DNA from: Nematostella vectensis
Lineage: Eukaryota > Cnidaria > Anthozoa > Actiniaria > Edwardsiidae
Reading direction: 5' to 3'
Length of the DNA: 60,000 bases
Assembly (NCBI RefSeq): GCF_932526225.1
Contig: NC_064039.1
Span: forward strand, 16,610,639 to 16,670,638
The position numbers were made by a program, and so were the translations under genes. How positions within the stretch are numbered: position 1 is the first letter of the stretch; each line of letters opens with the position of its first letter. Positions 17,081-29,292 of the stretch are shown one piece after another. The notes beneath the pieces are model-generated. The model saw only the letters and a program-made list of their open reading frames with translations. It was not told the origin of the DNA and did no database searches.

Positions 17081-19390
17081 TTTTGTTTTTCTTCTACAAC
17101 TACCTTGTTTTCATTGTTTTTTAAGTGTTTCTGAAGCGAAAGGAAACATAGCCTTTTTGTATCATTTTTTCAAACCTCAAATATAAAAGAACAACATTTC
17201 AAAGCTCTTTCGATCCACATAAACCCATTGGAAAAAAATGCGTGAAGTTGGTGTTTTTGTCCTATCAAGTGCGACATTTTGAAGGGCTTGTGACGTAACA
17301 CGGTTGCTGGCTCAGCGGGAAGAGAAAAAGCGCGCGAAAGGAAGGCGACGGTCATGGCCACAACACAAGCCAGTGGAAGTTTACTTTGCGGATTCCCGAG
17401 GCAACAAAAGCTGCAAAAATTACGGCCTAACAACTGACTCGTCAATATTCCTTCCACCCCTAAAATGGACGGTGCAAATAGACTTATCTGGTGTGAAAAT
17501 CGCCGAGGAAATCATAATTTTGCACCTTTCGAACCTTAGGCAATTTGAACAAGCTGCTACGTCGGAGCCAACGAGTTACGCAAAGTTGGCATTCTTGTAG
17601 CTAGGCACAGAAAAATCTATAGCGAATCTTAGAGCATATGGGGTTCGAACTGTAAAAGGGTTTTAGAGAGAAATAAGTCTATCAAGAAGGCAAAGTCGTC
17701 GAGAAAATGGCAAGGTATTTGTCTCGTTTTGTTCGGTTTTGATCGCTTACACGTGCTCTCGTTGGAGTCGCGTCATCGTTCTCAAGCCATTTACTTGTTG
17801 TTGTTCTTATAATTCGTATTCAATTGAGCTTTATGAATTATCTCTAGTAGAGGGTCTTAACATGACTATCAATTCTAGCTAAAGATATTATGGATAATTA
17901 TAGAAATCTGAGCTGAAGGGTCGTTTACAGTGTTTTGGTCGATTGACATAATCCGATGTAGAGTGGAACCTACACGATCAGGTTTAGGCAAGGTGGAAAT
18001 CGAACACACCAAAATAATAGTCCCCTCGAAGCGTTCTGGGGCCATTAGAATAGCAAAACATGCTGATGGGGCGAAAAATGCATGATTTGATTGAACTGAT
18101 GAAGCCCAGCGTAATCATTGTGAAATTAGAAGCGAGGAGGTTAAATATTCCTAAGAGTGATTTTATTCCATATCCTGCCAGAAGCAGTGTATTAATACAA
18201 ATTGTTGTTTGTTCTATTGTTATTCTGGGGTTAAATTTATGTAGGGTACAAAAAAGAGGACGTTTTTTTGTATATTCACTGACAGAAAACCATACGATCT
18301 GATGATACCAAATAGACCCTTGTTTTCTACCATAAATGGTTTATAATATCAATACAGCCATCCTATGAAAAACGTGCAATTCCATTGTTTTTATTTGAAA
18401 GGTAGGAGCCCTGGTAACTCGAACTATATCAACTCAAACTGAGTTTGATTTTCCTAGGATTTGGATGATAATTTCATCCAAATCACGAAGCATCATTGAT
18501 TCCTAGTATTTTGTGGTGTTGGGGGGGGGTACATTTTTTCATGTATGTCCATTTGGCTAAACAGGGGGGGGGGAGTTCCTCCCCCTTGTTCTAAGCTATA
18601 GCCCTGCTGCAAAATCAAACTATTTTCATAATATTTCACCTTCAGAGTTAGAAGGGGAATATGCATCTACCCAGGTGACTACACACGCAAAGAAGTTTGT
18701 TTTTCCACTTAGGGCTACAAATAGGGGGGTCAAGTGTTTCCGGGATGGCTAGTATGAGGATTTCATGGAAAGGAAATCTAATGTCCTTTTTTTGTTTTCA
18801 TACAAAATCTCAGAGATTAGGGGAGCACATCGGTCCACTTTAGATGGAGAAAGAAGGCTATAGGGAGTTACCTAGCCATACCTTGCTAGTCCACCATGGC
18901 TAAGCTTGCTGTCATATGCTAGGTAAAAAAGACTATATAATCCATCATGTTGACTTGGCCCTCAACTTTTCATAGTACAGTATGCAAATAATTTCTTCTC
19001 CTGTATCTATACAATTAGCAGTAGAATGTTTTTTTAATAAAACCATTTTGCCATTGCCCCCCTTTACAAGATTGAAGTTAGAAGCTAACGAAGTGCAACC
19101 AAGGGATAAGTTTCAAATACCCATAAGCGCCATGTAGAGTCATCAGCAATGGTAAAAAATGCTGATGACTTTAAATAAAAATAAAGCCTGAATTGACTGT
19201 TATCAGCTTGAAAATAAAAGCGTATTGCATAACAGACTATAGCACATGCACTGGCTAGACACTCAAAAGTTTGTGACTATTCATGGTAACATTTGTGACT
19301 TGGTATCAAACAAGCAGCCTTCTATAAATTCCAAAATTTATTCCCAAACCGCCAAATGGTGAATAAAAATTGGATTCAATACACTTGGAT
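17081..19390. other. Non-coding sequence, no convincing gene
   Basis: AT-rich with scattered homopolymers (G10 near 18522, G11 near 18565). A 98-codon open frame from 17304 has a basic N-terminus but no recognisable domain, and other frames are short. CACTTATAAAAC-type repeats begin only after 19600. I see no RNA gene. Confidence 0.4.
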
Positions 19391-19394
19391 ATTC

Positions 19395-20715
19395 TCAATT
19401 TCGCATGAGCGCTCGATACACATCCATCACAACATCAATCAATGGTTTCTAAAAGGAGGTGTGTTCCGTGCTAGCTTAATAATTGTCCACCTGCTCCTTT
19501 TATTGTTGAACAAGTGATCTTTCACAGTGCTTTATATTTGGCTTCGAACAGTGTCACAGCCACCAGAAAGAGCTTATCATTCATTTGACTCGCATTGCTT
19601 AGAGCTTGACACTTCGTTGTTGTTGTTGCAACGGCAACAACACAGTTCAGTTACAACGGTACGTTACACGCAAACAATAAATGCCACTTATAAAACAACT
19701 CTGTTCAGATACAACGGTACGTCACACGCAAACAATTAAGGCAGTAAACAAAACAACACTGTGCAGTTCAAAAGGTACGTTACAAGCAAACAATTAAGGC
19801 CACTTATAAAACAACAAATTGCAAGGTACGTTGAACGCAAAAAAAACCTTTGAATTTGTTCAAAGTATCACTTTTAAAACTTCTTGAATCATGCCAGAGT
19901 TCAGTTTTGCTCTCTTCGATATCAAGAGATGGCAAACTATAGATACATCCAATCACATAATCTATCGTAAGGTGTGCTAGGTAAAGACTTTCACTGCACT
20001 ATAGTGTACTACATGCCCGCAAATGATTCCGGCCCGCAAATGACCCCCAAAAAAACATCATAGCAGGCCCGCAAATGATACCGTAACAACATACGGAATG
20101 GAACGAGGAATGAAGTGCTCGACTTTTAGCTAGATAAAAATGAAAGAACACTTTTTTTTTTGTAAAATAATTTAAAATGAAGGGAAATTATACATTTTAT
20201 TTAAAAAGTGAAAATACATTAAAAAATTGAACAACATATTTTCTCTTAACTCTCTTTATTGTTTTTATTTTTTTACTCAGTGAATCACATTTATTGACAT
20301 ACTTTTGACATTATCGTGTTTTATTGTTTAATCTTTGTTGCTTTATTTAAAATCATTTTATTATTTATGAATATGTCCATGTCTATTTTCTTACAAAAGC
20401 GTAAAATAAATTTGATATTTTCACCTACTTTAGAAACACAATAAACTATAAAAATGCCTTTCAAGTACATTAATTTCAACTAATCAAGGGAACAGCATAT
20501 TTTTCTGTTTTTAAACACGCGATTTAGATTATTAGTAATCAATTCACAACAAAATAAATTACAATTATAAACTCCAAATAAACGGCAGATAACTCAGCAA
20601 CAAGGGAACAGCATATTTTTCTGTTTTAAACACGCGATTTAGATTATTAGTAATCAATTCACAACAAAAAAAATTGCAATTATAAACTCCAAATAAACGG
20701 CAGATAACTCAGCAA
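19395..20715. repeat. Segmental duplication, left copy (with 58-bp tandem units)
   Basis: The block from CGCATGAGCGCTCGATACAC to the 20.7-kb region is repeated in the same orientation at about 21314-22480. Inside, 19636-19860 is a run of about 3.5 tandem units of 58 bp containing GGTACGTTACACGCAAACAA and CCACTTATAAAACA. At 20488-20715 a unit of about 115 bp (AGGGAACAGCATATTTTTCT, ACACGCGATTTAGATTATTA) is present twice in tandem. GCCCGCAAATGA occurs three times at 20015-20085. No coding sequence. Confidence 0.75.
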
Positions 20716-20754
20716 CAATTTTATTGTTTTCGAACAAAAACCAGGGGCGATTCC

Positions 20755-20820
20755 AGGAGTTCTATTTAGAGGGGTGGGGTGGGGTGAGGGGTAGGGTGGG
20801 GTGAGGGGTGGGGTTAACAG
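20755..20820. repeat. G-rich run (GGGGTGGGGTGAGG units)
   Basis: Repeated GGGGTGGGGT and GAGGGGTAGGG blocks over about 55 bp give several G-quadruplex-capable combinations of four G-tracts. It is simple-sequence DNA. Confidence 0.6.
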
Positions 20821-21313
20821 GGTTTTTAAGCAAAGGGATGACTGATTTTCGTTTGGTGGATTTCCTCTAAAATAAGGTAAAGGGGCGGGGGCCGCGCTGC
20901 CTACCTCTAGCTCCGCCCATGAGAACTCATCAATAATATACAGTGGTATATTTAATGGCTGGTACTAAAAAAGTTGTCTATCCCATTTGAAAAGAAAACA
21001 CGCAAATCTTACAAAAACACGCCGTGAGGGCGTAGGCAGGGAGGCGGCGGGGCAAAAAGGACTTAGCGGGGGGTTCTATTTTAACCTTAGGAATTTTTAT
21101 TCCGCTCTCTGTTTTCACCTTGATAGTATCTTAGCTCCCGCGGTCTGACCGCTTGTGGTGAAAGCTTACAACCCCATTCTTAACAGCTGAAAGTTAAAAG
21201 GGGCCGTTATTTCTTTCTTGTTTATAGATTGATAGATCAGCACTGATAATTGAGCCGCAAAAAAACATCATCAATCAAATGAATTGAAAAGAATAACCTA
21301 TATTTCGTTTTTC

Positions 21314-22480
21314 GCATGAGCGCTCGATGCACATCCATCACAACATCAATTAATGGTTTCTAAAAGGAGGGGTCTTCCGCGCTCGCTTGATAATTGTCCA
21401 CCTGCTCCTTTTATTGTTGAACAAGTGATCTTTCACAGTGCTTTATATTCAGGCTTCGAACAGTGTCACAGCCACCAGAAAGAGCTTATCATTCATTTGA
21501 CCCGCATTGCTTAGAGCTTGAAGAGCTTGACACTTCGTTGTTGTTCTTGCAAAGGCAACAACACAGTTCAGTTACAACGGTACGTTACACGCAAACAATT
21601 AATGCCACTTATAAAACAAAACTGTGCAGTTGAAAAGGTACGTTACACGCAAACAATTAAGGCCGTAAACAAAACAACACTGTGCAGTTCAAAAGGTACG
21701 TTATACGCAAACAACTAAGGCCTTAAACAAAACAGCACTGTGGAGTTCAAAATGTAAGTTACACGCAAACATTTAAGGCCACTTATAAAACAACACTGTG
21801 CAGTTGAAAAGGTACGTTACAAGCAAACAATCGATGCCACTTAAAAAACAACACCTTGGAGTTCAAAAGGTACGTTGAACGCAAAACCTTTGTGCTAATT
21901 ATTACTTTTTAAACCTCTTGAATCATGCGAGGTTTCAGTTTTGCTCTCTTCGATATCATGAGATGGCAAATTATAGACACCCAATCACATCATCAATCGT
22001 AAGGTATGCTAGGTAAACCCTTTCACTGCACTATAGCGTACCACAGGCCCGCAATCAAATAAACAATATCGCGCGACTGCAAGCTTTCACGAACTATCTA
22101 CAAAATATGTCTTATGACTTCTTCGACTATTCTAGAACTAGCAATCTAGATCCTACTTTTTACAATACTAGAACTTACTAGAATTTCATACATTAATAAA
22201 TCATATATTCTAAGGTCCTTCTGCTCAAAGTCCTTCATAACACATTGCATTGTTGATATTAACGTATTTTATTGTTTAATTCTTTGTCTCTTTATTTATT
22301 ATCATTGTATTTTTCATGAATATATCAATGTCGCTAACAAGAGCTTAAAATAAATCTGATATTTTCACCTTGAAATGCCTTTCAAGTGCATTATTTTCAA
22401 CTAGATCAAGGGAACAGCATATTTTTTCTGTTTTTAAACACGCGATTTAGATTATTAGTATAATCAATATACAGCTAAAG
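21314..22480. repeat. Segmental duplication, right copy (more 58-bp units)
   Basis: This is the direct counterpart of 19395-20715, offset by about 1.93 kb. Here the 58-bp tandem block (21553-21885) has about 5.5 units rather than 3.5, and the AGGGAACAGCAT unit appears once (about 22408). The unit number therefore changed after duplication. No gene is present. Confidence 0.75.
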
Positions 22481-22699
22481 AATATATAATGATGTGGTGT
22501 TCGATTAAAAAAAAACTCGTGATTAAATGTTCGATCAAATCAAAATATAATTTTGTGTAAAAAGTGTAAAGTCGTGCAGAGAGAGCTGACGTTACCATGA
22601 TTTATTGGAATTGGAATTATACCGGATTATAGAAGATGCTCAATAATTCGCATGGAATAAATATAGGAACTTAACAATGTTCTCGCATTTGTCGGCCTG

Positions 22700-23430
22700 T
22701 ACAGTGTCGCAAAATTCATAGATCCGACATGTCAATCACGCGCGCACGAATAGCCAATCAGGAAAGAGATGATGCAATAACACTCATGTGGTCCCACAAA
22801 TGTCCCATAAAAAGTCGGCAAAAAAAATCCTACCATTAAACTTGTGTTTGATATTATCCTTGGTTACATAAATTACATATAAGATGAGACTGTCGTTTGT
22901 TTTATTGCTGTAAATCTTAACGTTTGCCGATAAAACTTGTAGTTAAAAGTCAGGCGTAAACAGCGAATACGGCATTCTCTTCTACTTTTCCCGCACTTAA
23001 ATGAGTGCAAGTTGAGATAAATAGCTTTAAAGCTATTATTTGAAAGCACATAAACACATAGTACCTACCGAAGAGAGCACCGCTTAATCTTATCGTTTCC
23101 AAGTTTTCGTATTTCGAGCTGGATTCGTGCCGTTTCCATTCATCAACCAAACTTGTAGTTATCTATTTCTATGCTTCTCTACAAGATTTTCACAAAGGTT
23201 GGACAACAAATCAAGTATCCATCATGTTAGGTGACCGTGTTTTATTTCCCAAGTCGCAGGAAAACCCCTATAAACGTATTTATTTTAGATAAACCAAAGC
23301 CGGATTCACAGACCTCATCCGACATGTACAATTTGTGGGACTTTTGTGGGACATTTGGGTTGCACTTCGATGGCTTCTATTTCCTGCTTTCTGATTGGAT
23401 ATTCGTGCGCGCGTCGGATCTATGAATTGC
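22700..23430. mobile_element. Foldback/MITE-like element with long imperfect terminal inverted repeats
   Basis: The left arm (AATTCATAGATCCGAC, then CGCGCGCACGAATAGCCAATCAGG, 22714-22765) is the reverse complement of the right arm at about 23383-23426. The match continues inward through GTCCCACAAATGTCCCA (22791-22807) and its counterpart near 23330-23350. Total length is about 720 bp with no transposase frame. Non-autonomous DNA transposon; family not identified. Confidence 0.6.
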
Positions 23431-24472
23431 CCCTGGTTCGATGAATCATGTTTCTCCTCGCGAAAACCCTGATTTTCATATAAGAAAAATATAAATTAAA
23501 AAATTAAAACCGCCCTTATGCTCCGAGGAAGAAATCGCGGCCGTAAACGATTTCTTTTGTGGCCTAACAGTTTTAACACATTGACACCTCAACCGGCCTG
23601 TACCGGCCTTGAGAAGTACTCACAACCAAAATAGATTTATAAATGCAAAATAAACACAAAGAGATGAAGATACATATGTAAGATATTCATCCATCCAAGG
23701 TGATTACAACTATTCTTCAGCCAAATAATAGCTCAGGTTCTTGGACTAATTTAAAAGTCGAAAATGGAAAAACATCAGGGAAGAGATCAGCAAACACAGC
23801 TAAAGACACAAATATATACCTTTATTATCTTATTCTAAGCTATTTCCATGGCTTCAAAACACAATGTCCACTCCTTGAAAGGGGCGGGATGAATAGGTTT
23901 TCAAATCGTCGGATCCGGCCTAAAATGGCACGCGGATAACGGATTTAAAGAGAAAAAAAAAAGAAACGGATTGTCGGACCTAGAATAGCATTGTAAACTA
24001 TTTTGAAATCAATTTGGTTTCAGAAAAGACGGCATTTAGGAGAGCTGTTGTGATCCATTAGAAATCCAGGATGAGCCAGACAAAAAAAGGAATCCCTATG
24101 AATCCACATTTGCTAGCAAACATCCATAAGCACTGTACTTAATTATGCCCTATTAGACTAAATAATGTCCTAAGGCACTCTCCTTATAATACATGCAACC
24201 ATGAACTTTTGCTCGCATTAGCACAGGATCTGGGGATTAGAAAGGGGACCACAAAACCGTTGATGTAAAGCTTTGACTCGACGGGCGGTAAAAAACTCAA
24301 CATGTGGGGGAGGTATCTGTTTTCGGTCTGTTTTTGTACATTATGCTCAAAAACAGCCAGGACTCAATGAGTTAACCTAAATGCCTTGCATATATTGCCA
24401 GCATTTGTGGATCATCTTCTTATATTGCTGCTTGCTTATGTGTACTTTTTTTTCTATGGAAGCTCGTGAGAT
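23431..24472. other. Non-coding sequence upstream of the secreted-protein gene
   Basis: AT-rich sequence without recognisable gene or repeat. A 79-codon frame at 23700-23939 looks like chance. The last 100 bp before 24473 would contain the promoter or 5' UTR of the next gene, but I cannot point to a convincing core promoter. Confidence 0.35.
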
Positions 24473-24748
24473 ATGGCGAGATCATCTTCCCGCTTTTTTG
24501 CCATCCTCTGTGTTCTTCTGCTTCTGCAAGAATTCGGGCAGGCGAGGTTCGCTCATGGACCGGCAGGGAGATCATTATCAAGAAAGGAAACGTCGGGGAA
24601 AGATGGCGGGGATGATACGCCTATAGAAGACGACATCGAAGAAGAGGAAATAGAGGATGAGGACGAAGGATCAGCAAAAGCAAACCATCATGAGTCAGGT
24701 GCGGTCAAACAATCAGCCCAAATGCAAAGTTTCATATGTAATAAATAA
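24473..24748 (+). CDS. Small secreted acidic protein, unknown function
   Basis: ATG 24473 begins a clear signal peptide: MARSSSR, then the hydrophobic core FFAILCVLLLLQ, with likely cleavage near residues 23-27. The mature part has a basic stretch (GRSLSRKETSGK) and then a dense acidic run (EDDIEEEEIEDEDEG). The frame ends at TAA 24746-24748, with AATAAA overlapping the stop region (24744-24749), so a complete 91-residue single-exon gene is possible. Alternatively CAG|GTGCGG near 24699 is a weak donor, making this a first exon. Acidic propeptides occur in cnidarian secreted peptides and skeletal-matrix proteins, but no assignment is warranted. No lesions are seen. Confidence 0.5.
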   Translation: MARSSSRFFAILCVLLLLQEFGQARFAHGPAGRSLSRKETSGKDGGDDTPIEDDIEEEEIEDEDEGSAKANHHESGAVKQSAQMQSFICNK

Positions 24749-24751
24749 AGA

Positions 24752-24866
24752 ATACTACATGGAAAGTGCGCGCGTACGGTTTTTATTTACAAGTTGTGCA
24801 GTATCAAAAACGAACGAGTGAGCTCAGCGAACGAGTGAGCTTTTTATACAAAGCACTTTCCATGCT
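24752..24866. repeat. Short inverted repeat around tandem 17-bp units
   Basis: ACATGGAAAGTGC (about 24757) pairs with GCACTTTCCATG (about 24852). Between them AACGAGTGAGCT occurs twice (near 24823 and 24838). It looks like a small MITE just downstream of the secreted-protein gene. Confidence 0.45.
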
Positions 24867-26885
24867 GAATTGTGTTTATTATATACATACTGAGAAATTT
24901 ATAATAAGCTGATTACATAACATTTTATTAGACTTGGCTGCAGTGGCTCCGGGGTTTTTGCTGTTTGACGGTTAAGACAGCCAGAAACTTACATTGAAAT
25001 GAATCTGTCTCTCTAATGCAACGCACGACACTGTGATGTTAGATAGCGTTTTAACAGCCTTACATCTCGCTCGGTTTTTCCCCTTGTTTTCAAGACTTTC
25101 TACATAATCCTCTACAGTGTCATTGAGAGTAGCAAATCTATTGTCTTCCATTTTGAACGCTTTGTATTCAATTTTCACAGTAAGATTTCGTTCTCTCAAT
25201 GGAGCTCAATAACAAAAGTGACATGCAAAAAGCTACCCGTCTCCCTGCGTTGGAATTGAAGACATTCAAGTGCAGTGAAAAAATATCGTTTGTCCAATCA
25301 GAACCGCGAACGAGTTTTCTTCACGGTGAAAAAACATCGTTCGCGCCTCTGATTTGCTAATGGGTGATTTTCAGGGAAACATGGGTGATTCTCAGGAAAA
25401 CATGGAGATTTTCTGGGAAACATGGGTAATTCTCAGGGAAACAAAATATGTCTCATCTTTTGGGTTCATCCTGTTTACGATGTTTTGTTTTTACAGGTTT
25501 GAGTCATTTGAAGCAACAGAAAACGAAAGAAGAAACGCCAGGAAAGAAAGGTAATCCGAAACTTATTTTTATACAGTATGTGTAGTTTTTCCGGCTTATA
25601 ATATATAGGGCAGGATTCTTGGTTGTGCCTAAATTCCACCCCCTAGCCGTTTGCCGAATATCGACCGAAGTTTCGAAGTACGATCGATCTTCGGAAAAGC
25701 CAATATGGCGGTTCAGTGGAGTTAACAAGGTGGAAATACCCACAAAATTCGCTTCACAGGGATTATAGATGTAAATGACTATCGGAAAACCAAAGAAGTA
25801 TTGACTGCATTCAATCTGAAAAGATCTCTCTGAATAAGAATTAAAAGAACACGTTACAGAGTTTTATAAAACAGTTTTCTTTATCTTTTATAAATTCCGT
25901 TTGTTTGAGAGAATGGGTTAACTGTAGTTTCTACCCCCTCGAGCTCGAATATAAATTTGTGTAACTGCAAAAAACCGCTACGGGGTGTATATATGGACTA
26001 GGACCGTGAGCCTAAAATTATGTTTATATACAGTACCACCTGACAATACTTTGCATAACCCTCAGTACCTCAATGTTTTCTTACAACACCACAAAACGTT
26101 TTGTTTTCTCAACTGTCACATATCTCCATAATTATGTTATTGGCCTCAAAGTAGAATTTAGATTTCACATTTTTTTGTAGAGGAGCAATTTGCTTAAAAG
26201 CTATTCTTTTTTTCCTTCTACAGCTTTTCCTATAAAAGCTTTATTAACCTCTGGCCCATCAGCTTATAAATCTAATGAAACAGCAGGGCTAATACATTCA
26301 TTCTCTGTTATGGGTACCATTTAAGGAAATTATATTATTTCTATTTTCAGGTTTATGGAATTAAATTTTAGCTGCATGAAATGTTTATCCTCGGTAGCTA
26401 TTTGTTAGGAAATTTACAGTTTTCTGTTAGTTGTTGTTCTCCAACCTTTTTCAGGTGAATCTTAGCCATCAAGACATATTATTTTAATTTTAAGTTTAAA
26501 AAAAAGCTCATAGTCGATTTAAATTAAGTGTTTTCAAATTCACAAATTACTAATACTTAGGGTTTTAGGAAACCAGTTCTTAATTTACTTGTCAACAATT
26601 ATTTTAGCCATTGTTCATATTTTGTAAGAGTTTGGTCAATCATTCATTGCATGAATCACTGGTTTTATCTCTATTATGCAGTATTCAATTTTTCATGAAC
26701 CGTTATTATTTTCCTATATTGGTGAATGGCATTAATGGCAGATTATAGAGAAGTTGAAAAATACAGCCTCTTATAACTTAAAGTAAGTACTTATTATTCC
26801 CTGCGGACATAACAATGAAAAGGTGATCAAAGTTTTCAAAACAAAACAACTCCGACAGATCGTTTCGCTAGCACTTTATTACATA
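24867..26885. other. Non-coding, AT-rich; minor repeats only
   Basis: There are no convincing exons. At 25360-25445 the phrase GGAAACATGGGTGATTCTCA is repeated with variation about four times. At 25278-25350 two copies of GTGAAAAAAYATCGTT flank a small palindromic stretch. A 75-codon minus-strand frame at 24972-25199 shows no family features. Confidence 0.35.
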
Positions 26886-26888
26886 CTA

Positions 26889-26979
26889 CTTATTAACCGA
26901 ACGCGAGGTCTGTACTGAGAAATTTAAGCCCAAGGGCTGAGATTTCTTAGTACGGACCGAGCAAGCCAGGTTAATAAGT
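26889..26979. repeat. Palindromic element (about 90 bp)
   Basis: CTTATTAACC at the left pairs with GGTTAATAAG at the right, and CTGTACTGAGAAAT pairs with ATTTCTTAGTACGG, with AAGCCCAAGGGCT in the centre. A related arm (CTATTAACCGAGCGCGAGGT) is seen at 1480-1510. This fits a small dispersed hairpin MITE. Confidence 0.6.
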
Positions 26980-27063
26980 TATTTATTATATGGCTTTTTT
27001 AAATATTTTTACGAGAAGGAAAACTTATGCTGCTTAAGTTGAAGAAGGAACCCGTTCTGGAAT

Positions 27064-27712
27064 TACAAGCCACGAGTGCTCAACTTCAAAGCTCGAAATA
27101 ACGAGTCGATTTGTAAAATGACGAAAATGGCTTTTTACGCCGATTTAACCGACCTCCACATGAAAACATCATTTCTTTTATGTTATTTTATTTAGATTAG
27201 TTGTCTTTACGGAAAATCGTCTTCAAACTCCCTGTGTTATGACAATTTTCCGCCATAATAATTGCAACGCGCGCGACAATTTCAAGTTTGCTGAACTTTT
27301 ATTTGCGATAAAAGGTAGCAAATCGTCTCTTTATACGAGGAATAAAGGCAAATCACTTGAGTAATTTACCTGCATAATGTATCTTCATTCAAAAGAAGTA
27401 TTTTAGTGAATATATTTTACTGTCTGTGGAGAATTCAAGTTAAAGAAAAAATCTCTCCGATCAATTCGAGTGTAGAGCGACGATCAATTTGTACTAAATT
27501 ATTTCACAAAATTGTTGGTAAAAATTCAAAGGTTGTCTTAATTAGAAGTTCTGCATTTGTGGATGATTAGAAGCATTGTGTGGAAATTCGAACTGGATTT
27601 TACTGAATGATCATTCCGAAAAAAATATTCACGAACATCAGCGAAACTGTCAGAAGCAACTGGTTAAGAAGAAAGGTAACAAAGTTGGAAATTTTATCGA
27701 GGAAAAATAAAC
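27064..27712. repeat. Dispersed repeat family R1, copy 2
   Basis: Same orientation and order of landmarks as 15483-16118, including AGCTCGAAATAACGAGTC and ACAAAGTTGGAAATT. Non-coding. Confidence 0.75.
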
Positions 27713-27900
27713 TAGAGAAGTTATGATCACTAACCCTTTGTTTCATGGTTTCTCTGTCTGTTTTATAAGAGAAAGTGAACAAATTGCTTGTAGTCTTATT
27801 TTATTAGAAAAACATAATTTATTTAATTGAAGGCATTATTGTATGTCTAGAAAAGGACAGGTTAAGTCTGATAACCATAACAGACAATCGTATTAGCTGT

Positions 27901-28390
27901 GGAGGCAGTGGCGGATACAGGGGTGGTGACAGGGTGACTCGCCATTTTTTTTTTGATAACTCGACAATTCCTTTAAAATTGTGTTGTGATTGATGCACTT
28001 GCACCAGAAAAAAGAAAGCGCAAACTGGAAGATTTTTGCAAAATTTGCTTGGTTGCATGATAAGATATGTAATAGTGTCGATCGACAGAATGGAGGGCTG
28101 TAGGCGTTTTATTGCAGCGCAACCATGGCGGATGGCGTTATCTTCTTTTCTAAGTGTTCCTCCAGTAAAGTCCGTAGCAAGAGGGGCTGTTATGCTTTTG
28201 GTTCTTTACTAATTCAAAACTTCAATAAGTAACGTGATTTTCACAAACAGGGAAAATAAATGTATTCTCGAAATTTTGTAGAAGTTTTTGTATCATGAAA
28301 TATATATTCCCTAAAATCTGAAAAAGAAAACGAGACAGCCTGTCCAAAAAGTCACCCCCCTTTTCTAAATCCTAGATCCGCCGCTGAGAG
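27901..28390. mobile_element. MITE-like element with CAGTGGCGGAT-type termini
   Basis: Left end CAGTGGCGGATACAGG and GGTGACAGGGTGACT (27907-27940) are matched in inverse by right end sequence AAGTCACCCCCC and CCTAGATCCGCCGCTG (28349-28386). Internal length is about 460 bp with no coding capacity. Termini of the form CAGTGGCGGATCCAGG are common to non-autonomous hAT-like elements in many animals, by general knowledge. Confidence 0.6.
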
Positions 28391-28509
28391 AGGATGTGCA
28401 GTCATAGATATTACAGAAGATCAGTATATTTTAAAAAGGAATGCTTTTTGTGATTGAGGGGGAGGGCACAAACCCGTGTGCCCACCCTGAGCTGCATGCC
28501 TGTACATAC

Positions 28510-28740
28510 CCAGTAGGGGGGGACCAGGGGGTTTCAGAGAAACTAGTGGGAGGCGCGAATCGCCCCTCCGGGCCTCCCAGCCCCGTCTCCCGTCTTAGGC
28601 CTGGGAGGCTCGAATCCCCCGTCCGAGCCCCCCAGCCCCGTCTCTATATATCAGGCAGATGTTTCACGTACATAAACAATCGGCAAAAGCTAATGTAGGC
28701 CAAATCGATTTTACGTACATAAGCTTTTGGCAAAAGCTGA
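28510..28740. repeat. GC-rich interspersed repeat, second copy
   Basis: Same orientation as 1530-1700: GGGGGACCAGGGGGTTTCAG, GCCTCCCAGCCCCGTCTC (twice here), CTCTATATATCAGGCAGAT, then GTACATAAACAATCGGCAA and TAATGTAGGCCAAATCGATT. It has an extra internal duplication of the GCCTGGGAGG block and lacks the later tandem units. Confidence 0.65.
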
Positions 28741-29074
28741 TCCCCAGTTTGATCGTGCTTGTTTTATGACTTCGAACTTTTCTCGGGATTTCTCTGCTAA
28801 AGCACCGATGATAGGGCGATGAATACCGTCGTGTGTTCTTTTTATCGAACGCTCGATCGCCGGCCAGAGGTCTACGATTTTGTGGCTGCCACAGAAGCCT
28901 CCTGTTTCCGAAATACAGTTTCATAGAGGCGGTCGAACCCTTTAAGACTCCATCCACGAAGGCGTCCTCTTCTTCCCCCTCGGCTGTTACTGAAAGTTTC
29001 CAGCCAAGCACTTTAGGTCTAACTCCGCGTTTAAGTCGAGCCGCCATCTTGGATAATTGAGCGTTGTACTTCAT
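28741..29074 (-). CDS. Possible host exon, unknown product
   Basis: A minus-strand frame from ATG 29074 has protein-like content (MAARLKRGVRPKVLGWKL, then TAEGEEEDAFVDGVLKG) before grading into the dispersed repeat at 28740. A CTTGGAT/AAGATGGCGGC context (AAGATGGCGG at about 29045) resembles strong animal start contexts, so an internal ATG at about 29041 is an alternative. No domain is recognised and no donor of good quality was found. Low support. Confidence 0.25.
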
Positions 29075-29292
29075 GACATACGTTTTTAAGGATTTTGTGC
29101 CTCACGCCCTAATAAATGAAGCTGTTATGAAGTGTCACGTCTATGTTTTTCCAATGATGCAGTTCAAACCTTTAAGGACTTGCAATTAGACATCCGTCTG
29201 TTCTGTGGTATACCGAGCGTTCGAAGAATGAAGTGCGGAAAAGATTATTGCGGGTGACTAAAGGTCGGCCACGCAAAAGCGGCCGGAGGTGC

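Noticed and set aside
17304-17600. 98-codon frame with a basic N-terminus
   Set aside because: No domain, no splice or poly(A) support, starts inside AT-rich non-coding sequence; chance cannot be excluded.
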